Both the position numbers and the translations under genes were made by a program. The notes beneath the pieces are model-generated. The model was not told the DNA's origin and ran no database searches. It saw nothing but the letters and a program-made list of their open reading frames with translations. A DNA stretch of 64,000 nucleotides from Eleginops maclovinus (taxonomy: Eukaryota; Chordata; Actinopteri; Perciformes; Eleginopidae): assembly GCF_036324505.1 (NCBI RefSeq), contig NC_086352.1:21049637-21113636 (forward strand), written 5' to 3'. Of this stretch, positions 28,501-39,230 are shown in pieces (the stretch's first letter is position 1; every line of letters begins with the position of its first letter).

Positions 28501-31500
28501 AGAACATCCATCACAAGTGGCAGAATAATGATGTTCAGATTATTTCGGGACAAGCTGGGATAAATATACGGCTATTGTAAGGCTAACATAATAACATGAT
28601 AGTCGAACAAATCAACATAAACTGATAGAAGCGGAATACGAATCCTGTAAGTGGAAAAATATCTTCATAAATACCTCTGTTAGAAATCATATTCTTTAAC
28701 ATAAACCAAATGTTAATAGTAAGTTTTAAATCATTTAAATATATGAAAAAGTGATGCAACAAAAATAGCTATATGTCAGTAATCAGAGAAGATTAGTAGC
28801 TCTAATGCTTTACTTACAAACAATGTGCTGCATTGACCCATCAGTATAAACGTCATATATTCACAGGTTGTCACAAAAACACAAGCATTATAGAGAAACC
28901 ACAAGTTAATTTTTCTTAAATATGTATGAAAAAGACAGCTGAACATCAGCCGTTGCCAAAAGGCTTTCATCAGTAATGAATACAACACAGCAGTACATCC
29001 AGGTGTTGCCTCCCTCACATCTTTTATATTGTCCTTTATCCCTCCTCCACGCTTTGCTCCTACATCCTAACCTCGAACTGATCAAACAAATTATATGGAT
29101 TATTAGGTTGATATTCTGTTTTAACTCGGCCTTCGGCTCAGTCATCTTTGTGTTCATGCTTGGTGACCTCCACCCACAGTCAGTCCCTGAATCTATGCCA
29201 TTGAATTTTAACTTTTTGAGAATGGCTCTGTTGAGAACTTTGTAAAACTTTTCAGAGATGAAAAGTTAATGGTCAGTGTGAAGCACACAGGATAACCAAT
29301 GATTGGTATATGAATGTAGTAAGGTCAACAAAAATAATATACATACAATATATACAGAAAATTGTGCTAAAATGAAACAGAGTAAGATAAATTAGAATAA
29401 AACTGTGCAGGTAATGTAGCAAGACCAGTCTACAATTAGTGCAGAGGAAGTTAACTATCCACATGTTAGAAAAATAAACAAATACAATGAGCAAAATGAT
29501 GCAGAGAATGTTGATAGTGACCAAGTAAATGCAGGACATCATATTTTGTTTAAGTGTTATCCTTTGAACTCTGCTCAATCCATGCCTAAGGTTAAGATTT
29601 CACAGCACAGAGTAATTTTACAATGTTTCAATGATACCCTATCAGCAGGAGAGCAAATCATCCACCCAGTGTAATACCACGCTCATCAACCCATGATTGT
29701 ACTATAAAAATCACCACTCCCAACACGTGCATCGCAATTAATTCACTCATTAGGTCAAACTCATTAGTAGTGGTGTTAGAGCCATTCTTGGCTTAGACCA
29801 TTTAGATTCATGTTTGTATGCCACATTTCTGTTTAGAATATTATTAATTATGAAATAACTTATTTAATAATATATCTTAGTGCGCATAGCGGGGCAATCA
29901 CACACAGCTGGGGACCTTAGACGGGAGCAAGTATAATCTTTTTGACCGTGCTCTTTTTGTAATTGTTTGGACACGGAGACACACCTTTTATTTTACGTTA
30001 AAACAAAAAGCCTATGTTTGTTTGTATGCCGGATCAACCAAACAAATCTGATTCAACTCCATGATCTCGGTTCGTGTTTTTTGGGAACAAACAGAGGCCC
30101 GTCACGAATCCCGGCACTTCGAGAGTGGCCTTTTAATTCTTAAAGGAAAGGACTAAAACGCCACGACAAGTGGTTAGACCAAAAGACTATGGTATCAAAA
30201 CAAAACACACACATAGTAGAAGTGTATGTAAAAGTTAAATGAAAGAATGCTTTGATGCATGCATGCATAAGAGTTCAAAGTTGTCAAAATTCGGCAAGAT
30301 CTGTTTCATTAGCTTTAAGCTTTTGAATATTTGTGAAACAACAGAGACATATTATATATACATATATTATTTATTCACCTTATCGATGGACTAACTGTGC
30401 TTTAGAAAATTGTTCTATGTGGATGAGTAAAAAAGTGAAGAAAAAGGCTCATTACAGCACAGTCTCTGTCACTAATACACTCCTAGTTATTGAAAAGAAA
30501 TGCCACCCTATAATATTTGATACTTTATTAATAACAAAACAGAACAATGTAATCAAACTGTAACCAAAAACATTCAAGTATAATGCATTGTCCCCTTTAA
30601 ATGTGATAAAGGTTGTCTTTTTGTATTGTACAACAGGGACAGGTATGGAAGTTGCCTTTGGGAAAAGTTTTTGTTTGATAGAGAAATGTTTGGATTTTAC
30701 TTGAACCCATGTTTCTCCTGGGGTAAATTCAAAGGAAACTTAATGTGAAGCTGACTGACACATGAAATATCTTTTTTGTTTGTACAATCCTACATCTGTC
30801 TTTCGACCGTAAAATACTTTTGTCTTTTACCAGTCGGTCGTTCTGATGAAATTCTGATGAAATGCATCCTTTCCATTTTTTCTTTTTGTAAGAGAGAATT
30901 ACTTATTGCTTGCAATATATGACAGCCCATTGGTTTAGAAAATGTCAAGAATTTTACTTTCCCCTTGGTTTGCTGGGCTTATGCTGTTGGGAAAGCTATG
31001 GGGAAGGGGAAAAAAGTGGTTTTAAAAAAGCCATTACTGTGGCGCAAATTGTGTGTCACTGTAATGATAATTCTTAACGAAAAATATACAGTGTGCCGTC
31101 AAGTCTTCTTACCTTGCAAGCTAGCTAATGTTAAGCTTTGATTCAGTAACAACATGTGTAGTTTGCGGTGTGCAGTCACTGGTGCTTAACTTGTTTCTGA
31201 TTGTCAGTAGATATATTCAGACTGTAGAGTAGCTGCTTGTCAAGTAACAAAGAAGTTATAAAAGTACATTGTTATGAACCCCAATTGATGTCTCTATATA
31301 TAATGGGACAAACAGTTATAACTTATTGAAGAAATCTACATGTAGGGCTCAGTTACCTATGTGCATTGTGAGGAATCACATTGGACCACTTGGGTAACAA
31401 AAAGTAAATACAGTATTTCTGTGTTGGAATCAAATCATGCTTGTTTGAAATAACATGTTTTCATGGCCTAAGTCTGTATTTTTTATTTATGAGTCTGTCT

Positions 31501-32244
31501 CGTGGTTTCATCATACAGAAGGCTGAAGCAGTGTTATAATCAGCAAGCCTGGCATGTTTAAAAATCCACAAATGAGTACAGCATAAGAGAAAGGTTGTTT
31601 TTTTTAAACACAGTACATATATTATATTTAGTTCCATAAGCGAAACATCATGATCATATTTTTGCTCATAAGCATGTTTCTAGGGTTGTGTTGAAATCAC
31701 TGAACCACAGAGATATATAATTATCCAGATATTTGGTTAAGTTATTACCATAGTCAGTTCAATAATAAATAAATAGGGCCCAGTTAACACACTTACTACT
31801 GTTGATTTCAAAGCACAGCTACAGAGTTGCCAGACATTTGTATATTTTGTTAAAACATCAACATGGATTATGTTACATAAAGAGAAACACTTGACAAGCA
31901 TTCAATGTCATTTACTGTACCTATTGATGTTTAAACTACTTTAAAACTACTGAACTGATTGATAATGACATGAAATACATGGTCATCTTCGGTGCAAAAA
32001 GAAAAATGGCAAAATAGAGTCATTGAGGTGAGCCAAACAATCTCATCATGAGTTACCATGGTGAGCTGAAAACATGCTTTTTCTGCCTCAAAGCAGCCCA
32101 TTAGTAAGGCAGGAGAGAAAGTGCCCGATTGCTTTTGTCCTCACTCCATTTTCAACCCTTTACACTGACAAGACATTTCAGTGTGTCTGGCGTTGTCTTG
32201 CACCTGTGTAGTTCACATTAGGTAACTTTGATTCTAAAGTGCCA
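25548..32244. other. AT-rich non-coding sequence with one compositionally odd block
   Basis: No gene recognised. The block at about 29881-30165 is richer in GC and CpG than its neighbours and includes GGCCCGTCACGAATCCCGG at its right end. It might be a decayed solo LTR or other insertion, but I found no paired terminal motifs or duplicated target. The rest is ordinary AT-rich sequence with poly-T tracts. Confidence 0.45.
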
Positions 32245-32270
32245 ATATATATATATATATATATATATAT
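32245..32270. repeat. (AT)13 microsatellite
   Basis: 26 bp of uninterrupted AT. This is the only long AT dinucleotide array in the window apart from a shorter TATATATAT at about 63000-63010. Confidence 0.95.
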
Positions 32271-35200
32271 TGTAGTTACACAATTATAAAAGCAGACTTT
32301 CACATTAAAAAACATCCTTATCATAGTAATTCCTATAGGGGAGTGGCCAATTATTTGGTTCGTCCAGCTTGCACTAACCACTATTAACTTATGCAGGGAG
32401 GATTTAAAAACAAGGTAGTGGAGAAAGTAAAAAAAACGGTTCTGATTCTGAGCTTGGACAGAATGGACATCTAAAGTCTCTTAAAAATGCGACATACTGT
32501 ATATGACATGTGGAAAAACAGTGTTAAGCCGGTTAAAGGTACTTCAGTTTTACCGATTGGACTGATTCACCAGGCAAGAGCTTGCTTCAGGTTCAAATGC
32601 TAATGATCATCTGCTTCATAATATAGTATTATTTTCAGCAAGTTGTTTATTATAAGCATAAAACGTCTATCGACATAAACTGTCCTGCACATGCCCATGG
32701 ACAGGACACCCCCCCTACTGAAAATACATTCCTTTGTGTCTTACATAGGTGTGATCTGAAAAGTAGAGACTTTTAGTGAAAGATGTACAGAGACTCTGAA
32801 TATTGTATATCATAATGGCAAAGTTTACAGGCCATAAAATTGTTCCATTCTGTTATAGTGTTTCAAGTTATGTGAGCATTTACAGTAAGGTACATTGGTT
32901 TTCTCTAAACATTTCCACTGAACAGTCTTTTCTTTGGCTCACGAACATCCTACCCTGTGGGGAGAAAATGCATTATGTTAAGAACCTGAAAAAGTCATTA
33001 TTAATGAAGCTCCCTCAAAAGAGTTAGAAATTTGAAATGTAAGTCTGATATTTGGTACACTGTGTGAAACCATTTTGAAAAGAGATAAAGGATATATTTC
33101 CTTCAGAAAAGCACTGAGAAGCAATGTCATCCTGGCGCTTTAGAACCAAATAAAAATTGGATTTTTTTGAATTATTATTCCTTTATTATTGAATACTAGA
33201 TGTTTAAATTGGAAAGAGAAAAATACTGATATATTTTTCAATCTTTCTTTATAAAAATAGGGGTGATGTGCCTTAAGGTGTTTAAAACACGTGAGCAACT
33301 TCAATTCTTCAATTAGTATGACGTAGTAGATAAAATATTACTAGATAATATTTTATAAAAAAATAAGGATACTTTATATTGGGTTTGAACTTACATAAGA
33401 GAATAAATGACCTTACCTTAACTCACCATTACACATGTAGTTGATGTGTAGATTACTCTGAAGCTTCACAACTGTATATGAAGTTTATAATTTCCACTTG
33501 CAAAATAAATGTTTTAAACCTGCTTTATTTTAAGTTTCTGATTCTGTCCTCGGGAGAGAGATAACAATTGAACAAAATTATATGTATAACACAAAGCATT
33601 CAAATACATTCCTCAGTGTTTTATTTATTGACCAAGAAAGACTAAGGGTTGCCCTGCATGTGGAGGCTTGTCGGTGGTGCCTGCCTGTAATGACTAGAAT
33701 GCATTGTGCATAAGCTACTGACACTAAAACAAAACAAAGTAAAGCGAAGGGAGTAGCGCCTCTACTTATTCAGGTAATAAAGTAAAAACACAGAAATATT
33801 CTTTATTATTTTGCCCATTGTCAACTAAAGCGCATTATAGATGTATTATCCTTCTCTTTAACCATCTCAGTGCAAGCACAACTTCATTTCACTTCAAAGA
33901 TACTACTCAACTAGGCATATTACAATAGTTTAGATCCCATCAGTCACGTTCTCCCACCATGGGAATATAATTGTCCCAATTACTCAATTTATAACAGTTA
34001 CATGTATATTTAAATTTAGATACAATGTTGTTCTTGGCTTTATAAAATATGAATTCCTCCATGTTGCCACTAGATAAGAAACTCTTTAAATAGTGAAACA
34101 CGCAAATAAATAATAACATGAGAAATAGGTATTTGTTTGCTTTGTTCCCACCTTCTTTACATGCAGCAATATGATTGCTACAGTGCATATTGGATGAATC
34201 AGAAGCAGCGTAGTTCGCTTAGTCAGAGGAGAGAGCTCCAGGCTAGAGCACGAGATTATCCAGGCTGTCGTGTTGCTGGTGCTTTGGCTTCCGTGATCAT
34301 TACGTTTCGAGACCGGCCTCTGAGTCCCTGCCTCCCCTTTCATAGATACCTTTGCTCTGTGTCTCCCTACACCAGGATGCTTCCCACTAAAAGCTGCTCT
34401 TAACTGCATTTTATTAGGGGTGGTGAAGTTAAAAATTGTGAGCACAATAAGCCACTCAATGGTGACATTTATACCTGATGAGAAGTGTTTCTGTTAGAAA
34501 AGCACCACAAAGGTGCTTTCTTACATTTTGTCTCAACTAAAGTCTCTTCAGATGCTGCCATATCAGCAGAGGGATAATGCAGGGCAGGTTCAGTTTGTTC
34601 TTCTCATCAAATTAACAATTGGTTCTCATAATATTACCCTTTTTTTTTTTGTATTACAAACAATATCACAAATATGTGTGCAATGTTTTGAATATGCAAA
34701 AACATTGAACACAAACAGAAATGTTGCTGAAACACAGGAAAGTCTGCATGTTACCACACACGTGTTTATTTATCTAGCAGACAGACTGAAGTGACATTTT
34801 CCAAACATTACTCAATGTAATGACAAATAACAGCGGTACACAAGTTAAAATCTTAGCATGCCTTTCCTTTTCCACTGGGGAGTAGTCATCTATTGGCTGC
34901 AGTGGTCTGAGTGACTGCGGTGACTCATTACTCCATGAAAGAAGTTGCTGGCTTCCCCCTGCAGGCATTTGTGAAATCTACATAGTAGATTTTTTGGAAA
35001 CTTTATATCCCACCAGGTTGCTTTGTTAAGTGGCGAAACAGTGAAAAATATTTTTGTGAAAGTTAGACAGCTGTAATTAGGGGATGGGGGGGGGGGGCTC
35101 CCTGGTAACAGAGTAATTCTCAACTTCACAGAACAGTCAAAGCTAACCCTAGTTCTCTCCATCTCCTCTTAATCCTTTGTATGCCTTTAAAATGGGTCAA

Positions 35201-35421
35201 CTATTCTGCTCTACGGTTTGTGTCAAGTACTATTCTGGCACATCTGAAAAGGGGTGCAATTTACTTGTGTCCAGCGCCATGGGCACTTATAGATTATCAT
35301 CTCCAGTCAGTACAGCGTGCAGTTACCTTTGCTTTTATCATCTCCAAGAATGGATTCAATCATGTTCTTTACACATGTCTCAGGCTGCAAACTCTAAATA
35401 TACTTTCTCTACCTCATTTTG
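32271..35421. other. AT-rich non-coding sequence
   Basis: No supportable gene. A slightly GC-richer patch at about 34200-34420 has overlapping chance frames on both strands (34137-34403 plus, 34086-34445 minus). A G-run of about a dozen bases lies at about 35086-35097. Confidence 0.5.
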
Positions 35422-35447
35422 CACTTACTTACTTACTTACGGTACTG

Positions 35448-35491
<44 letters not shown>

Positions 35492-35492
35492 T
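35422..35492. repeat. (CTTA)n tetranucleotide microsatellite
   Basis: About 17 CTTA/TTAC units, interrupted once by GGTACTGA at about 35440-35448. The Tyr-Leu-Leu-Thr frames across it are repeat translations. Confidence 0.95.
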
Positions 35493-35734
35493 ACATCAAT
35501 GTATCTACAGAGCTATGTCCTCTGACATTTCAAACCTACGTATTTACTTCCTTGCCTGGTGATCGTTCCACAATTTATTTTTCAATTACCTTCTAAGCTT
35601 TTCCTTTTTTGTTTTCTTGCCTCTCTTCTTTTACAAATTAATGCAGCTGTTGTGTCATCTCAAATAACTTCTGAACTGATTAGATATCTTATTGCTCACT
35701 TACACAACTGTCCTTCTAGTAGTAGTGTCAGGCC

Positions 35735-35739
35735 CGGCC
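35735..35739. repeat. Target-site duplication of the LTR element, left
   Basis: CGGCC sits immediately before the 5' LTR and is repeated at 37550-37554 immediately after the 3' LTR. Five-base duplications are typical of Ty3/gypsy-type integrases. Confidence 0.85.
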
Positions 35740-36024
35740 TGTTGTGTCTCGCTTGATTTCCCCTCCTTGGTGGTCCTTCCCCTTGACCTGATTAACTGCC
35801 CCGTCCTTATTGTTTACACCTGTGTTCACCTTGTGTATTTAAGCTGTGTTTGTCTCTGTGCCCAGTGCCAGCTCGTTTTGAGTTGCCACCACGCTATTGA
35901 GCGTATGCTTAGAATTTTGTGACTATGGAATATTACCTCTAGTAAAAAACCTTTTTTTGGAAACTCTTTTTGTGTCGAGTCGTGCATTTGGGTTTTATCG
36001 TTTTATTGTGCCCCAGACGTAACA
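35740..36024 (+). repeat. 5' LTR
   Basis: 285 bp, TGTTGTG...GTAACA. It contains a TATA-like word TATTTAAG (35836-35843) and a variant polyadenylation hexamer AGTAAA (35941-35946), consistent with U3-R-U5 organisation and plus-strand transcription. It carries 8 extra bases relative to the 3' LTR near 35998-36006, a local duplication of CGTTTTAT-type sequence. Confidence 0.9.
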
Positions 36025-36041
36025 TTACGATCTGGCCAGAA

Positions 36042-36347
36042 ATGAACCCAGCCGACTCAGAAAGCTTGAGAGCAGCGCTCGGCTCTCAAGGGACACGCCT
36101 GCGGCAGCATGAAGAGAATATGACGGCCATACACCAGGGAGTGAAGTCCTTGACTGAAAGCCAGAGGGAGCTCCGGGAAGCCTTTTCGTCACAGATCAAC
36201 CTCCTTGCCGAACGGGTCCAACGTGTGCTCACACGTTTGGGGAGTATGCCCTCCTCTCTACCCAGTGTTGCTCCAGCCCCTGCTGTCCTGTCCTGTCGAC
36301 TCCGGCCTCTCCGGCCATGCCGACACCAGCCTCGCCTTTCCTCTTGA
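36042..36347 (+). CDS. gag-like N-terminal fragment of the LTR element
   Basis: The frame begins at ATG 36042, 18 bases after the 5' LTR, where a gag start is expected. An upstream in-frame ATG at 35970 lies inside the LTR and is less likely. The product would be about 101 residues. Its first 65 or so residues are polar and Gln/Glu/Arg-rich with a heptad-like pattern (for example SLTESQRELREAF), suggesting a coiled coil. This resembles the amino-terminal part of gag in teleost Ty3/gypsy elements. There is no capsid major-homology segment and no CCHC zinc knuckle. The frame ends at 36347, and the proline-rich sequence downstream continues in other frames, so it is probably a truncated gag. I infer at most a role as a structural remnant. 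Confidence 0.55.
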   Translation: MNPADSESLRAALGSQGTRLRQHEENMTAIHQGVKSLTESQRELREAFSSQINLLAERVQRVLTRLGSMPSSLPSVAPAPAVLSCRLRPLRPCRHQPRLSS

Positions 36348-37257
36348 CTCCGGTCTCACCTGTCCAGTTGACTCCGGCCTTGACTCTGGCCTCGACCCCA
36401 GCCTCGACTCCAGCCTTGCATGCCCAGTCGACTCCAGTCTCACCTTTCCAGTTGCCTCAAGTTTCGCCTGTTCCTGTTCTGATGGGGGTCCCACCGTCAC
36501 CTGTTCTGATGGGGGTCCCGCCAACACCTGCTCCGTTGGGGGTCCTGCCGTCACCTGTTCCGATGGGGGTCCCGCCAACACCTGATCCTGCGCTGTTTGC
36601 GGTCCCGCCGCCACCTGTTCTGATGGGGGTCCCGCCAACTCCTGCACCTGCCTCTTCCGGGGTCCCGCTGACACCATTACCGCCCGGGTTCCCGCCAAAG
36701 CCATGTCCTGCCTCTTCGGGGGTCCCGTTGATGCCAGTACCAACTGGGGTCCCGCCGAAAAAAAAGCTCATGCCCCGTCGGGGGTCCCGCGGACTGGTGC
36801 TCCTGTCTCCTCGGTGGCCCTGCCACCTCCTGCTCCAGGCGCTCCTTACTTTCCTCCAGAGGCGTCTCGCCATCCTACAGCCCGTCGTCCAGAGGCGTCT
36901 CGCCGTCCTACAGCCCGTCGTCCAGAGGCGTCTCGCTGTCCCCCGGAGCTGTCTCATCGCATTCCAGACCGTCATCCACAGCTGTCTCGCCGCCTTCCAG
37001 GCCGTCCTCCAGAAGTTTCTCGCCGCCCTCCGGAGCTACTCCACTGTCCTCCAGGTCGCCCTCCAGAGTTCCCTTGCCACAAGGCCCATCCGTGCTTTGT
37101 CTCGTGCTCTGCCTTGCCCGTGGACCGTTGGCCCGAGACGTCCTTCTCATCCTCTGCCGTGCCCCCGGGTCGTCCGCCCGAATCCCGCCTCCGGACCCCC
37201 TCCGCCCACCCTGTTGGATTTTTTGGGACTTTGTTGGGACATCTGGAATCCGTCCCT
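36205..37257 (+). pseudogene. Proline-rich, internally repetitive region of the LTR element
   Basis: GC-rich DNA open in more than one plus frame (36205-36585, 36317-37324 and 36703-37455) and also on the minus strand, as internally repetitive sequence often is. In one frame it repeats a unit of about 9-10 residues of the form VLMGVPPTP; in another it gives VDSGL-type repeats. At about 36858-36945 a 33-bp unit (CCAGAGGCGTCTCGCC...) is repeated almost exactly. The frame ending near the 3' LTR closes with a segment like GFFGTLLGHLESVPRGGGY, whose codons run into the polypurine tract. No enzymatic motif is visible. Proline-rich tails are known at the end of some fish gypsy polyproteins, so this could be gag and pol ends joined by a large internal deletion. 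Confidence 0.55.
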
Positions 37258-37272
37258 AGAGGGGGGGGGTAC
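37258..37272 (+). other. Polypurine tract next to the 3' LTR
   Basis: AGAGGGGGGGGG followed by TAC and then the TG of the 3' LTR. A purine run in this place primes plus-strand DNA synthesis in LTR elements. It supports the 3' LTR boundary. Confidence 0.75.
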
Positions 37273-37549
37273 TGTTGTGTCTCGCTTGATTTCCCCTCCT
37301 TGGTTGTCCCTCCCCTTGACCTGATTAACTGCCCCGCCCTTATTGTTTACACCTGTTTTCACCTTGTGTATTTAAGCTGTGTTTGTCTCTGTGCCCAGTG
37401 CCAAATCGTTTTGAGTTGCCACCACGCTAGTGAGTGTATGCTTAGAATTTTGTGACTATGGAATATTACCTCTAGTAAAAAACCTTTTTTTGGAAACTCT
37501 TTTTGTGTCGAGTCGTGCATTTGGGTTTTATTGTGCCCCAGACGTAACA
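37273..37549 (+). repeat. 3' LTR
   Basis: 277 bp, colinear with 35740-36024. TATA-like TATTTAAG is at 37369-37376 and AGTAAA at 37474-37479. Differences from the 5' copy by eye are about 8 substitutions and one 8-bp deletion. Confidence 0.9.
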
Positions 37550-37554
37550 CGGCC
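37550..37554. repeat. Target-site duplication of the LTR element, right
   Basis: CGGCC directly after the terminal CA of the 3' LTR, matching 35735-35739. Confidence 0.85.
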
Positions 37555-37810
37555 CTGATCATTGTGCTGCCCTAGGCATGATTTTAGCAGTTCACGCTTC
37601 ACTATCACTGGGCTACTCAGGTATTTTTCAACAGCTGCCTTGAAATGTCCAATCTTAATTAATAAAGGAATTCTGTATAACATCTCTCATCTGAGCTCCA
37701 AAACAAAGGCCTCTCTGTCTCAAAGTCTAGGCAGAATTCTAGACCTTGTACATCCCTGATGAATAACCCACCATTGGGATTATGAGGTTCAATAGTTACA
37801 TAAAAAGTAT

Positions 37811-38150
37811 GAAGGACAAAGTTAGGATTGTGGGAAAAGTGAACATGTAAACAAGAGATAAGCAGGCTAACATGAAAACGTGTGGAATCAGTAGATAATA
37901 TTTCCAAACATCACCCATCATTGGCTCAGCTCAGCTGTGCTGTCTGGGTTGGTTTAGGATTAAGTAATAACCCTAGGCAGTATGTGTCTGTCTCAAATTC
38001 ATGCCAGGGTAAAGCATAATGTACATTTCTTGTTTGTGTATTGTTTTCCCTGCCATATTAAACTGTACAGCAATGCATTTTCTAAACCCCTTATCATGTT
38101 CAAGGTCATGGGGGGTTAAGGCCTATCCTAGCATGCAATGGCAATGGCAC
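37811..38150. repeat. Direct duplication, copy A
   Basis: About 340 bp aligned colinearly with 38901-39230. Shared landmarks in order are GAAGGACAAAGTTAGGATTG-type sequence, AAACAAGAGA-AAGCAGG, TGTGGAATCAGT, a CAGCTGTGC/CTGGGTTGGTTTAGGAT block, CATAATGTACAT, TTGTTTGTGTATTGTTT and AGCATGCAAT. The last 90 bases or so contain a phrase (AAACC-CTTATC...GTCATGG-GGGTT...ATCCTAGCATGCAAT) typical of a common teleost interspersed repeat. Copies differ at very roughly one base in five with small indels, so the duplication is old. Confidence 0.75.
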
Positions 38151-38264
38151 ATTTCTTAATATGTTCATTAATAGTCTTTTAACTATAAAGACTAAATATA
38201 AGAATATGGTAATAGGTCTTATCAATAATTAATAGCATACATGCAAATACATCAGCAAAAAACG

Positions 38265-38560
38265 CAATTAATCATCACAATCCATGAGAAACCCCACAGC
38301 TGAACCACAGTATCTGAAGGCCCCCTCATTGGACCCTGATCTAGCTCTGAAGACCTTTGCCTGATGACCTGAGAGGCCTGACGGGTTATAGTAAGTGAGC
38401 ACATCATACATCTGGCGAGGAGCCAAACCATTAAGTGATTCATAGGAGCAGAATCTTGAAGGTGATTCTGTATTGTACAAAGAGCCATTAAAGTGAATTC
38501 AGTACTGGAGTAATATGTTCACATTTTAGTGTACCTTTAACATCTGCTGCTTTCTTAATG
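38265..38560 (-). pseudogene. LINE ORF2 C-terminal remnant (L2/CR1-like)
   Basis: Read on the minus strand, 38.56 to 38.27 kb gives, in order, HITPVLNSL, then W-L-VQYRITFKILLL, then after a one-base frame change YESLNGLAPRQMYDVLT, followed by YNPSGLSG and a degraded FRAR...GAFRY segment. The series (HITPVL-SLHWLP-RI-FKILLL-K-LNGLAP-Y) is characteristic of the region after the reverse transcriptase in L2/CR1/jockey-type LINEs of fish. At least one frameshift and stops disrupt it, and neither the reverse transcriptase core nor the endonuclease is present. The fragment lies between the two copies of the local duplication. Clade assignment below the L2/CR1 level is uncertain. Confidence 0.75.
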
Positions 38561-38900
38561 AAATGGAGCCCTCCTACTTTTTTCCCATCTTTTTTTTTAC
38601 TGTTTCTCCAAGAGTGGTCCACGTATCTCCAATCTCCATTCTTGGCAGGAGCAACATGAACAACGCCCTGACACAATGAAGAAATGATTCACCCTTGCTT
38701 CACATGAGAGCAGGGTGGGTAATGAAAAATTAGTTAATAAATATAAATGCCAGAGACAGATGACCTGTGCTGTATTTCATTCTTAAGTAGGTAGTATGCT
38801 AAAACATTGATAATAAAGTGTACAGATACATCAGAATTTGGAGTTTGTCATTTTTTGTGTCCTTGGAAAATGTGGGATCTTCACTAGAAGGTAAATTGAT

Positions 38901-39230
38901 GAAGACTCAAGTTAGGGTTGTTGGGGAAGTGAACCATGTAAACAAAGAGACAAGCAGGTTAACAACTTGTGGAATCAGTGGATAGTATTTCCAGACTCCC
39001 CCCTACATTGACTCAGTTCAGCTGTGCCGTCTAGGTTGGTTGGTTTAGGATAAATAAATAACACTAGGAAGGATGAGTTTGTGTGCATAATGTACATGTA
39101 TTGTTTGTGTATTGTTTCCCCTGTTATGAACTTTCAAACTATCAATGCATTCATTTTGTAAACCACTAATCTTGTACACAGTCATGGAGGGTTGAATCCC
39201 AGCATGCAATCTGGGAGAGCACGGTTGCAT
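38901..39230. repeat. Direct duplication, copy B
   Basis: Second copy of the unit at 37811-38150, same orientation, about 1.09 kb downstream. It ends in GTCATGGAGGGTTGAATCCCAGCATGCAAT-type sequence and then GCATCCTGGACAC, a phrase also common at the end of one teleost interspersed repeat. Copy B keeps slightly more of that repeat than copy A. Confidence 0.75.

Larger units (their letters stand above)
35740..37549 (+). mobile_element. Non-autonomous LTR retrotransposon (Ty3/gypsy-like, pol-less)
   Basis: A structurally complete LTR element of about 1.81 kb. Two LTRs (285 and 277 bp) begin TGTTGTGTCTCG and end GACGTAACA, giving canonical TG...CA ends. A 5-bp CGGCC duplication flanks the element, and a G-rich polypurine tract lies just before the 3' LTR. 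The interior codes for a short gag-like N-terminus and then a GC-rich proline-rich repetitive region. Protease, reverse transcriptase, RNase H and integrase are all absent. The LTRs differ by an 8-bp indel and about 8 substitutions, so the insertion looks fairly young. Mobilisation would need enzymes in trans. Assignment to Ty3/gypsy rests on the 5-bp duplication, LTR form and gag style and is an inference. Confidence 0.85.

Noticed and set aside
36258..36975. Minus-strand frames of 161 and 172 codons inside the LTR element
   Set aside because: They are antisense shadows of the GC-rich repetitive plus-strand region. LTR orientation, TATA-like word and polypurine tract all point to the plus strand.
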